From NCBI GenBank assembly GCA_027596195.1, contig JADGJG010000853.1, positions 1 to 11,718 of the forward strand: DNA of 11,718 nt. Direction: 5' to 3'. The number at the start of each line of letters is the position of its first letter. The stretch's first letter is position 1. Of this stretch, positions 1 to 8,752 are shown one piece after another. Below the pieces are notes generated by a model that searched no databases, was not told the origin of the DNA, and saw only the letters and a program-made list of their open reading frames with translations. The translations under genes were made by a program, and so were the position numbers. The stretch comes from Podochytrium sp. JEL0797. Lineage: Eukaryota > Chytridiomycota > Chytridiomycetes > Chytridiales > Chytriomycetaceae.

Positions 1-242
1 ACGACCTAGCCGTGAGTGTTTTTGTTTTGATTTTTTTGTTCTCAAAGATTTACATATCTGACAATTCCGAAACGCTCTTCTTTTTCAAAAAATACAGTAT
101 TGTCTGAACATCATCTCGAATGTGCCTTCGATGGTTTGGTTTAAACCCCTCTTCACCCTCACTTCAAGAGAGCGCGTTCGAAATTCGGCACCGCATTTCA
201 GACCCCCTTTAAAAAACCCTTATTATCATCTATTCGATTTTC
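1..242. other. left flank; possible 3' end of a neighbouring gene
   Basis: No gene is firmly supported here. A good donor-like GTGAGT begins at base 12 and is followed by T-rich sequence. AG acceptors lie at 46-47 and 96-97, so bases 1-11 could be the end of a plus-strand exon. If an intron ran 12-97, an open frame would continue from 98 to a TAA at 251-253, overlapping the last codons of the minus-strand b561 gene. If the acceptor were at 46-47, a short frame would end at a TGA near 106, but that intron would be only 36 nt. The same bases may simply be 3' UTR of the b561 gene. No canonical AATAAA is visible on the minus strand. Confidence 0.2.
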
Positions 243-1042
243 TTATTCCATAACTTGTGAATACTCCCCCCCACCAACTTCCCCATCATCGTCCTCCTTC
301 GACGCGCTCAAAGCGCGCGCGACGGGATTCCAAAACGACAACGCAACGCACCCCGCCATGACCGAAAAGATGAACAGCCTCCCAACCAACGAAATGCGTT
401 CCACGGTGCTATGCGAAATGAGGCCCAGACTTGCTGTGATCCAAGACAACACGAGAAGCACGCGTCCTCCAGTTCGTTTGACGGTTGCCCATCTGTCATG
501 ATTGCGTCCACAAGAATTTCAGTCCCGTTCCAGAACGCCAAAAGCATTCACTCACCGCTTTGACTTGGACAAGCTCCCAAACGATTCGGCAGGGAAATAA
601 TGCATTGCGATTCCAAAGGATGTGATCGTTATGACCAACAAGAACACGACCAAGCCAGCGATTCCGTGATATGTCTGGAAATGCTTCTTGCCCTTGTTGA
701 CTTTGTTTTGATAGATGGCTGCGAAACCAATGGCAACGGCCATCGTTGCACCCAGTTGGAAGATTGCATGCGAAGCCAAGGCTTGTTTGCGCAAGGAGGG
801 ATGGTTTGAGGGTTTGTCGAAGCACTGGAGGATGATTCTTGTGTGGTGTGAGAATAATCGACTCTTGATCACTTGACTCACGCGGCGTGCAGCGACAGGC
901 CCACAAACAGGGCCATTGCGATTGGATGCAGCGAGTATAGACGGTACTCTATCGAATAGGGAGCAACTAGGAGCAGCATTGCGGCAGCGAGTGTCAGGGA
1001 GGCCAGAGTCGCTTGGCTCGGGATTCTATGCCAGGTGGGCAT
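243..1042 (-). CDS. cytochrome b561 family membrane protein (CYB561D2-like), 3 exons
   Basis: Trans-membrane electron carrier of the cytochrome b561 family, whose usual role is to pass electrons from ascorbate or a similar donor across a membrane to ferric iron or other acceptors. My splice model is exons 1042-882, 837-556 and 492-243, with introns of 44 nt (GTGAGT...AAG) and 63 nt (GTGAGT...CAG), giving 230 aa. Six hydrophobic helices lie near residues 11-31, 37-57, 77-97, 111-132, 157-174 and 183-202, with no DOMON or other soluble domain. Expected heme ligands are H39 (SLHPIAM, helix 2), H77 (SHAIFQ, helix 3) and H111 (YHGIAG, helix 4). The fourth, expected before helix 5, reads K153 (KRTGGR). 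The first acceptor was chosen because it keeps the conserved SLHP...HAAIIL helix in frame. The tail is acidic (KEDDDGE). Substrate and location are unknown. Confidence 0.82.
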
Positions 1043-1213
1043 GGTCAGTTTCGAAATTGATTTTTCGCGAAGAAAACAACCCCACGATCTTCGAGGGTCT
1101 GTCAGTCACTCGCCCTTGTGTCCTAGTCTCTAGTTGTTCTTTTCTCTGGTGAGGATAGTGCCTTTGTTTACTTTCCTTCTCTGAAACATCGCAGACAACA
1201 AACAAACAAACAA
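1043..1213. promoter_or_regulatory. divergent intergenic promoter between b561 and VPS10
   Basis: These 171 bp separate the b561 start codon (minus strand) from the VPS10 start codon (plus strand), so both promoters and 5' leaders must fit here. Visible elements are the perfect palindrome TTCGCGAA at 1064-1071, inside the longer motif TTTTTCGCGAAG, which resembles E2F/MBF-type sites (a resemblance only); pyrimidine-rich stretches around 1136-1147 and 1170-1180; and a run of CAAA repeats at about 1194-1213 directly before the VPS10 ATG, giving an unstructured A-rich leader. No clear TATA box is present. No upstream ATG competes with the VPS10 start in the last 60 bases. Confidence 0.5.
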
Positions 1214-4200
1214 ATGCGCTGCTTTGCCCTTGCGCTTCTCTGCGCTGCCTTTGCGCCTTCGCCTGGCGTAGTGCGTGCTGCCTCTTCTGTCCCCGCTGTG
1301 ACTGTTTCGCAGTTCGCCTCTCTTCCTGCGCTGCTTGTCGACTTTGAGGATTCCGACGTGAGTTTCGATTCTGTGTGGTCTGCCTGGCTCTCTCTGGCTC
1401 TCTCTCTCCCTCCCTCCTACGCCCCTCTCACCACTTTCTCCTCACCACACCAACCCACCAGAACATCCTCCTCCTCGACGACACTGGCGCCGTTTCGCTA
1501 TCGACAAACGAAGGCGCTGCTTGGTCCAAAGTCGCCAAAATCACCCACCCCATCTCGAACCTGCTCCTGCATCCCCATGCAAAGGCTTCCCGCGCACTCG
1601 CCCTGACCGAGTCCACAACACACTACATGACCACAGACGCAGGAAAGACCTGGTCCTCCTTCTCCTCAGAATACCCACTCGTACCCACGGGTCTGTCGTT
1701 TCATGCAAAGGAGCTGGATTGGATTCTGTTTAAGCAGCAGAAGGTTGAAAAGTCGGACGGCTGGTTCGAAATCGTCTCGGAGCATGTGAGCGATCCAACC
1801 CCATGTTTCATAACAACTACTCACCCCAAGCAAAAACGCATCCCTGACGCGTAACCAGGCCTACTATACCAAAGACTCGTTCAAATCCTCAAAACCTCTC
1901 CTCTCCTACATCACCGACTGCACCTGGGCTCAATCCCACACCCTCACATCCCCAGATGTCCCGAAAGACCGCATCCTGTGTCTCCAATACCCAGCCTCCG
2001 CGGTCGACGACACGGCCGTCTTGACGATGGTTTCGTCCGAGAGTTATTTCCCAAAGGGAAAAGGCGATGTTATTGCTTTCGCTGACGGTGCGGCACCCGT
2101 CGCTTTGGGCAGTTCGCAGTCGTTTTTGGTCACGGTCGTGAACGGAGCCAACGAGAAGGCTGGACTGGAGCTTTATTCTTCGACAGACGGGAAGCTGTTT
2201 TCAAAGGCGTATTTCCCCCCGGAAACTGGCGTCGCGTCTCGCAGCGTGAGTTTCCCAACCATCACAAAAATCGAACTCTCTCGCCTCATTTACTGAAACT
2301 CCCACAAAACCAAAGGCCTACACTGTCCTCGACTCGTCCGAACACCGTCTCCTAATCGACACCCTCCCAGTCCTCTCCTCCACATCCCGCAACGCACCCT
2401 ACGGCCACCTCTACCTCTCCGACTCCACAGGAACCTCCTTCACAAAATCCCTCGCCTACACGAACCGCAACCCCTCCGGCCGCACCGACTTTGAACGCAT
2501 CGACTCAGAACCAACCTCCGCCACGCTCCTCGCGAACGTCGTCGACAATTGGAACGAACTCGAAACGAACCCCAAGAAACCGAAACGCGTGTCATCCCGC
2601 ATCTCATTCGATGACGGCGCCACCTGGTCTCGTATGCGTGCACCTTCCGTCGACGCGAACGGGGACTCATGGACGTGTAACCCAGCGCCCGCCAAATCCC
2701 CAGTCGACGCAACCTGCGCCCTCCATTTCCACAGTCGCACCGAGTTCCACAACGTCGGCAAAACGTTTTCCACTATCTCCGCACCCGGTCTCATCATCGG
2801 AGTCGGAAGCGTGGGCACCTCACTCGCAGAGTACACCAAAAGCGACACGTTCGTCAGCACCGACGGCGGCGCCACCTTCACAAACGCCGCCCGCGGGCCG
2901 CACAAATTCGAAATCCTCGATTCCGGAAGTCTCCTCGTCCTCATCCCGGACGATACATCAGACGCGTCCAACATCCTCTACAGCACGAAACGCGGTGCAC
3001 CCGGCTCTTGGACCGTCGCGCGCGTGCAACCCGAAGGACTCACGTACTGGTCCCCGATCGCGACGAGCATTGATCCAGACAGCACGTCGAGCAAGATGAT
3101 TGTGATTGCCGAATCCGCATCGGGGTATCCGATCCTCCAACTCGATTTCACATCCGCCGAACCGCGCCGCTGCGAATGGAATGAGAAAAACCCTTCCTCG
3201 TCGACACGAGATTTCGAACTGTGGACCGCGAAACCGATGGGACAAGATGTGTGTGTGATGGGCCAAGAGGTTGCTTATTACCGCCGCAAGGCAGACGCCG
3301 AGTGTTTTGTGGGGAGGAAGTTCAAACACCCCGAAGTCAAACGCACACCTTGCGCATGTGCGCGGCATGATTTTGAGTGTGATGCTGGGTTTCGGGTGAA
3401 GGAGGGTAATGGTGCGTGTGTGCAAGTCGGGGTTGCGTTGGATCAGCCTGCAGAATGTCCTCTTGGGACGCAGTACAAAGGGTCACCGGGGTACCGCAAG
3501 ATTCCTGGTGATCAATGTGAAGGTGGGGAAACGTTGGATGGGAAGAAGATGATGGAGTGTCGAAGGAAAGGTGGTGGTGGGGTTTCGAAGCCTCCTGGGA
3601 AAGCACCGACCGTGACGTCTCAAGTGGTGGAAGATGGGGTCGAGAAGGTGATGTACCTCAAGGACTCGCGGGTGGTGTTGATGCTTGCGGGGGGAGGAAC
3701 GCGGGTATGGCGGTCTGACAATGAAGGGGAGACTTGGACGGAACCTGGTGGTGCGTTCAAGAAGGCGTTCCCTGTTCTCCTGATGGGGGCACACGATGTG
3801 GATTCCTCGCGCGTGTTTTTTGTGACACGGGACGCGGTGTGGATGAGTAAAGACCGGGTTGCGACGGACCCTGTTTCGATTGAGACGCCGGCGCGGTATA
3901 ACCAGTTGAACGTGCAGGTGCTCGATTTTCATCCCACGGAGCCCGAGTATCTCGTTTTTGTGGGGATGAAGGGAACGTGTCCCGGGGTGTGTTTTACGGA
4001 AACGTACCTGACGGTGGATTCGGGGCGGGGGTGGTTGAATGGTGGGAAGCCTGTGGAGACGTGGGCGACCAAGTGTGTGTGGGCGTGGGATTCGGGGTTT
4101 ACTGGTGGGGGAGGAAAGAACTCGGGGGTCGGGAAAGATGCTGTTTTGTGTTCGAGTTTCCGCGAAAAGAATGGAAAGGTCGGGCAAGATGAGTTGGGAC

Positions 4201-7200
4201 ATGTGGGGACGCGTGGGAATCCGTTGCAGTTGGTGTTGATTACGGAGGCGGGGAAGAAGCGGACTGTGTTGATTGAGGAAGGAGTTGTGCAGTTTTATGT
4301 GGTGGATACGGTGTTGGTGGTGTTGTTGGTGAGTTGTTTTTTTGGTTGTGATTTTTTTGGGGGGACGAGGCGGGTCATGGTTTTTTTTGGTTGGCCTTGA
4401 TTGACTCGTTTGCTTTCAGGAGAATGGCAATTCAATCAAACTCGTGGTGTCGACGGACGGTATGTCTTTTGTGGACACTGAGTTCCCACCCGGAATGGAA
4501 ATTGAAAAGAACGTGAGTAGATTCTCGCTGTGCCGTTGGCAAAAAAAAACCATGAACGCCTTCATTTGCTTTTTGCACAGGGATTCACGGTCCTCGAATC
4601 GAAAACGAACGGCATCTTTTTGGATTTGGCCCAAAGCCTGCAGTTTGGCGGCGAGTTTGGACACTTGTTCAAGTCCAATTCGAATGGAACGTTTTATAAC
4701 CGTGTTTTGGAGTATTCGAACCGGAATGATAAGGGGTTTGGTAAATAATTTGATTTCTTGGTTCCTGTCGCTTTTTTTTGTCACGTTCAATCTCATCCCC
4801 CCCCCCCGTCAAAACAGTCGATTTCGAAAAGATGAAAGGGATCCCGGGAGTCGTGTTGGCCAACAAGGTTATGAATCCGATGGATATTTCGTCTGAAAGC
4901 AAGCGCATCAAGTCGCTGATATCGTACGACGATGGGTCCACGTGGAATCCGTTGACTGCACCCGAGACGGACTCGGAGGGGAATCCTGTGAGCTGCGCGG
5001 GTTCGAGTGTAAGCTGGTCTTTTTTTAGTTTATCGACGGGGTGATGCTAATTTCTCACGTCCCCTCCGAACGCATATAGTGCTCGCTGAACATCTTTTGC
5101 AAAATCGGCGGCTCACCCGACCGCATCAGCGGTGCCAAAGCGTCCGTCAAGTCCTCTGCGCACGCGGCGGGTGTGATGGTGGCTGTTGGCCACATTGGCG
5201 ACACATTGGGAGATTACAACGACGCCAACATGTACTTGACCAAAGACGCCGGACGTTCGTGGACGGAGGTGCGCAAGGATGCTCACAAGTGGGCGATTGG
5301 GGATCATGGGGCTATCATTGTGATGGTGAATGATGAGGAGGTGACGAACAAGTTGATGTGAGTTTTTTTTGTGTTGGGGGTTGTATTTCTTGTGGAGTGC
5401 CGAGGTTTACTTTGGTTTTTGGCAGCTATTCGTGGAATTACGGCGACAGCTGGGCCGAATTCCAGTTCTCAGACACACCTCTCCGCGTATCCTCGCTTTT
5501 GACCGAACCGAGCGCCACGTCCCTCAAATTCGTCCTCTACGGCTCCGCCACCAAAAACTCGGAAACCCAAGTCATCACGCTCAACTTTGAACCCGTGCTG
5601 CCACGCACGTGTGACAAACCGAAAAAGAATGGCGGCGATTTTGTCGAATGGTCTCCGGCTGGAGAGAATGGCAAAGACCGGTGCTTCTTGGGCCAGGATT
5701 TGTCGTTTTGGAGACGTAAGGGGGATGCTGAGTGTCATGTGGGGAGGGAGTTTGAGGATATGCCGGGTTCGATGGAGACTTGTGCGTGTGTGGAGACTGA
5801 TTTTGAATGGTTTGTTTTTGTGTTTTCTGTTCCCGTTTTGGCATTTGCCCCCGTGTGTTTTGCTGACTCTGGTGGCAGTGACTTCAACTTTTTCCGAGAC
5901 GGCAACAATGGATGCGTGCCTTACGGAATTGACCCACTCCAACCCAAAAACTGCAAACCGGGCACCTCCTACGACGGCTCCTCAGGCTTCCGCAAGATCC
6001 CGCTCTCGAAATGCAAAGGCGGTATCGACCTCACACCGAAAATGAAGCGCATATGCGGCGACTCGAGCACGACCCCGGGACTCAAAATCACCACGAACCT
6101 CCTCCAATCAGGCCTATCCAACTACTTTTACTTCAACCAGTCCTCGAGCATCATGCTCCTTGACGAGGCGGGGCGTATTTATGCGTCTTTGGATGCGGGG
6201 CAGACGTGGTCCCGGCCAGCAGCGTTGAAAGCGGAGGATTACGAATCGATCGTGTTGGACGCGTATCGATCCGATCGCCGCGCGTTCCTGATTGACGAAG
6301 ACGACACAACGCAATGGTACACGGACGACAAGGGCAAAACGTTCAAACAATTCACAGTCCCCACGCGCGCGAACCGGCTCGGAGTCGAGTCGCTTGTCCT
6401 CCATTCCTCTGAACCAGGGTACCTCCTGTGGATCGGAGAAAAGGAATGCGACAGTGTCGTGTCGCCCAACTGTCGCACAGTCGCGTACGTGTCCACGAAC
6501 CATGGGGGGAAGTGGACCCAGGTTGCGCAGTATGTGAGTAAATGCGCTTTTGCGCGGGAGCCTCAGTTTTCGCGGGCGAGTCGGGATACGATTGTGTGTC
6601 AGGTGTTTGTGACGGAGGCTGGGAATCAGAGGAAGATGGGGCAGAGGACGCAGCGGCGGTTGGTGAGGAGTGTGAATTTGGGGGGGAGGTGGGAGACGAT
6701 GTTGGAGTCGACGATTAGTTTTGCGACGGCGGGGGAATACATGGTTGCGGCTCAGGTAATTTTTTTTGGAGTGAGGTGGTGGGGGGAGGTGGTGAAATAA
6801 CCCTGTTTTTCGTTGCCAGCTTGAACAGGATGCTTCTCAGATGCACATGTACTCGTCTCTCGACGCTGTCTCATGGACACGCGCGAAATTCGAAGACGAC
6901 GAAAAGATTCCGGATTACGGATACACGCTGCTGGACGCTTCGACAGGGACCGCGTTTGTGGAAGTCTTCTCGAGCAAAGAAACGGGCGCCGAGATGGGAA
7001 CGCTGTACAAGAGCATCGACTCGGCGGGAGCCGTGTACAAAATCTCGCTGTCGAACGTGAACCAGGACCATAGCGGGTTTACAGACTTTGAGAAAGTGTT
7101 GGGGATCCGCGGGATTGGGTTGGCGAATGTGGTTGTGAATGGGGAGGATGTGAAGAAGGGGTCGCCGAAGCAGGTTCGGTCGCAGATTACGTTTAATGAT

Positions 7201-8680
7201 GGGGATTTGTGGAAGCCGTTGATTCCTCCGAAAGGTAAGAAAAATAGTTCTGTGGATGGTAATTCGTAGTGCTTCTGACATATGGCTTTTTTGTGTTTCA
7301 GTTGGCTCTGACGGCACATCCTACAACTGCGGAGACGACTGTTACCTGAACCTGCACCATTTCACGGAACGAAGCGACTCGAACGACCTCTTCTCCTCCG
7401 AATCCGCGATCGGTTTCATGATGGGCGTCGGCAACGTCGGATCTCACCTCAAGCGACGAAACGACGGCAACACGTTCCTCACGCGCGACGCTGGTTTGAC
7501 GTGGACAGAAGTCGCCAAAGACGCGCACTTGTACGAATTTGGTGACCAAGGCGGTATCATTCTGCTCGCCAACGACGAGGTAGCGATTGATGAGATCAAG
7601 TACTCGTTGAACCACGGCAAGACGTTCAAGACGGCCAAAATCTCGAGCGAGTTGGGTGGGGGACAGCTTCGCGTGTCGAATATTATTACGGAGCCGTATG
7701 GCGCTGCATCCACGTTTGTTGTGTTTGGGAGTGTGGTGGGAGGCACGAGGGAACAGGAGACGGCTGCGATCAAGTTGGATTTCACGAATGTGTGGCCGAG
7801 GGAGTGTGTGTTTGTGAAGGGGGATGACGCCAAGAACGATTATGAGGCGTGGAGCCCCACGGGCGAAAAGGTGGGAGAGGATAGCTGCATGTTGGGTCAA
7901 CAGGTTGGTTATTTTTTTTATCGATGTGCTGTGGAGCTGTGCTGATAATGACCGGTTTCAGATTCAATATTATCGACGAAAGTCGGATCGCGAGTGCCAC
8001 TCGAAAGGATTCTACGAAGCGCCCATCACCCTCGTCAAAGCGTGTCAATGCACCATCGATGACTTTACCTGCGACATTGGATTCGCAATGAACTCCACGA
8101 ACCAGTGCCAGCAGAACACCGGGTACACGACCCCAACGCCCGCGTGTGTCAGCGGACAATTGAAATATACCACGGGATACGTGAAGATCAAAAACACCAA
8201 GTGTGTGGGTGGTGTGGCGCTCGATGTGGGGCGAGTCGAGAGCTGCGCGGTTTCCATCTCGTTTTTCGGGTGGATGGGAATTTTTGCGTTGGTGGTGGGG
8301 ATTCCGGCGGGAGTTTCGGTGGGTGTGATTCATTTGAAACGCGGCGGTCGTATTCGGTGAGAAACAATCCCCCCTCTCTCTCCTTTTTTTCTGGGCAACT
8401 GAATTGGGAATGATTCAATAGACTGCCCGTTGACGACGACAGTTTCGAAGACGCGCGCGCCCGCACGCAAGATTTCGCTGCAAAGGCGGGCCACGTGTTG
8501 CGCAGCGGGCTCATTCTGTTTATGGGGCTCGTGGAGATTGGGTTGACCAAGGCCAAAGACGGGTACGATTGGGTTCGGAACACGTACAACCAACGGACGC
8601 GTGGGTACGCACCTGTTGGGGCGAATTATTATGATGTGGATTTGGAGACGGATCCGGATTTGTTGTTTGATGATGAATGA
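1214..8680 (+). CDS. Vps10/sortilin-family sorting receptor, 14 exons, three Vps10 domains
   Basis: Type I receptor that in fungi carries vacuolar hydrolases such as carboxypeptidase Y from the trans-Golgi to endosomes and is recycled. Exons: 1214-1357, 1462-1785, 1859-2245, 2316-4328, 4420-4512, 4581-4740, 4818-5008, 5080-5357, 5426-5809, 5879-6755, 6820-7234, 7302-7903, 7962-8356, 8422-8680. These join to 6522 nt, 2173 aa, with all frames consistent. The ATG at 1214 opens a signal peptide (MRCFALALLCAAFA..., cleavage near A22). Three beta-propeller plus 10CC units follow, then a helix near 2053-2081 and a 92-residue tail. The familiar yeast protein has two Vps10 domains and about 1580 residues, so this one carries an extra unit. 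Donors are mostly GTGAGT/GTAAG; weaker ones are GTTTGT (5810), GTTGGT (7904), GTAATT (6756) and GTAAAT (4741). Branch-like CTGAC or CTAAT precedes several acceptors. Exact boundaries are by eye. Confidence 0.94.
1345..3560 (+). other. Vps10 domain 1 (propeller + 10CC), residues about 45-700
   Basis: Luminal ligand-binding unit. Asp-box (BNR) blade motifs are visible at residues 62-69 (STNEGAAW), 105-112 (TTDAGKTW), 382-389 (SFDDGATW) and 466-473 (STDGGATF). The 10CC module runs from about C571 to C700 and has all ten cysteines, including CVMGQEVAYYRRK and TPCACARHDFEC. This is the most diverged of the three propellers. Where domains 2 and 3 have a cysteine pair before a YxTxD/YxSTN strand, domain 1 reads GWFEIVSEHAYYTKD with no cysteines. 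The stretch matching the conserved KDAHKxxxGDxG of domains 2 and 3 has drifted to RGPHKFEILDSG. Confidence 0.9.
1386..1417 (+). repeat. CT-rich low-complexity tract in VPS10 intron 1
   Basis: Repeated GGCTCTCTCT units pass into CTCTCTCCCTCCCTCC within the 104-nt first intron (1358-1461), the longest in the gene. The tract may serve as an extended pyrimidine tract or simply be an unstable microsatellite that lengthened this intron. Confidence 0.7.
3600..6056 (+). other. Vps10 domain 2 (propeller + 10CC), residues about 714-1384
   Basis: Second luminal unit, encoded by the end of exon 4 through early exon 10. Asp boxes include SDNEGETW (752-759), TVDSGRGW (851-858), SYDDGSTW (1076-1083), TKDAGRSW and SWNYGDSW. 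Family landmarks are NRNDKGFVDFEKMKGI, VGHIGDTL and RKDAHKWAIGDHG. The 10CC module spans about C1259 to C1384 with ten cysteines once intron 9 (5810-5878) is removed. That splice rebuilds DFEC-DFNFF and supplies the sixth cysteine. A short glycine/proline linker (GGGGVSKPPGKAP) joins domain 1 to domain 2. Confidence 0.9.
4797..4807 (+). repeat. C11 homopolymer in VPS10 intron 6
   Basis: Eleven consecutive C residues lie 10 bases upstream of the acceptor AAACAG at 4812-4817. They take the place of the usual polypyrimidine tract. The length may vary between individuals or be misread by sequencing; it does not affect the protein because it is intronic. Confidence 0.8.
6130..8246 (+). other. Vps10 domain 3 (propeller + 10CC), residues about 1409-2051
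   Basis: Third luminal unit, membrane-proximal. Asp boxes include SLDAGQTW (1428-1435), TDDKGKTF, STNHGGKW, TFNDGDLW, TRDAGLTW and SLNHGKTF. Family landmarks are GFTDFEKVLGIRG, VGNVGSHLKRR and KDAHLYEFGDQGG, the last being the most canonical of the three copies. The 10CC module spans about C1924 to C2051 with ten cysteines, including CMLGQQ-IQYYRRK across intron 12 and ACQCTIDDFTC. By eye its propeller is closer to domain 2 than to domain 1, which would fit a duplication involving domains 2 and 3. Confidence 0.9.
8247..8680 (+). other. Vps10 transmembrane helix and cytosolic sorting tail
   Basis: The last 10CC cysteine is followed at once by a hydrophobic helix (about residues 2053-2081) ending in basic HLKRGGRIR. 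Intron 13 (8357-8421) splits the arginine codon in GRIR-LPVDDD. The tail of about 92 residues contains a second, weaker hydrophobic patch (SGLILFMGLVEIGL), possibly amphipathic. Tyrosine signals YAPV and YYDV (Yxx-hydrophobic pattern) sit near the end. The C-terminus DPDLLFDDE holds a DxxLL signal (D2165 to L2169) of the type recognised by GGA adaptors in sortilins. Motifs are seen directly; adaptor use is inferred. Confidence 0.85.
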
Positions 8681-8752
8681 ATATGTTGATTTTGTTTTTG
8701 CGATCTGTGCGAATTCAAAAAATTTCTTGCGAAATTCATCTTTTAATCAAAC
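8681..8752 (+). promoter_or_regulatory. 72-bp VPS10 to GT71 intergenic spacer
   Basis: The whole distance between the VPS10 stop and the next start codon. It must hold the VPS10 3' end and the GT71 promoter or leader. It is AT-rich, with a T run and a near-direct repeat of TGCGAATTC / TGCGAAATTC. There is no AATAAA and no clear TATA box. The in-frame ATG at 8681-8690 region (ATGAATATG) belongs to other frames and gives no gene. Confidence 0.5.

Noticed and set aside
2491..3099. 202-codon plus-strand open frame, Ser/Thr/Pro-rich
   Set aside because: It overlaps VPS10 exon 4 in another frame. The VPS10 frame contains SFDDGATW and STDGGATF Asp boxes and runs on into the first 10CC module.
3483..4202. 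239-codon minus-strand open frame inside VPS10 exon 4
   Set aside because: The product is His/Arg/Pro-rich with no domain. It is the antisense of a G-rich Vps10 coding stretch that carries clear Asp boxes and continues in frame on the plus strand.
7298..7900. 200-codon minus-strand open frame
   Set aside because: Antisense shadow of VPS10 exon 12; the plus frame has TRDAGLTW, KDAHLYEFGDQG and the start of the third 10CC module.
2021..8360. Several separate bacterial-style genes in a row on the plus strand
   Set aside because: Adjacent open frames join at GT-AG boundaries with matching phases and restore conserved Vps10 strands, for example DFE-C-DFNFF and LGQQ-IQYYRR, so they are exons of one gene.
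1214..8680. Reading the repeated Asp boxes as a sialidase or other BNR-repeat enzyme
   Set aside because: Each set of Asp boxes is followed by a ten-cysteine 10CC module, and the protein ends in one helix and a sorting tail, which identifies Vps10/sortilin; no sialidase catalytic arrangement is seen.
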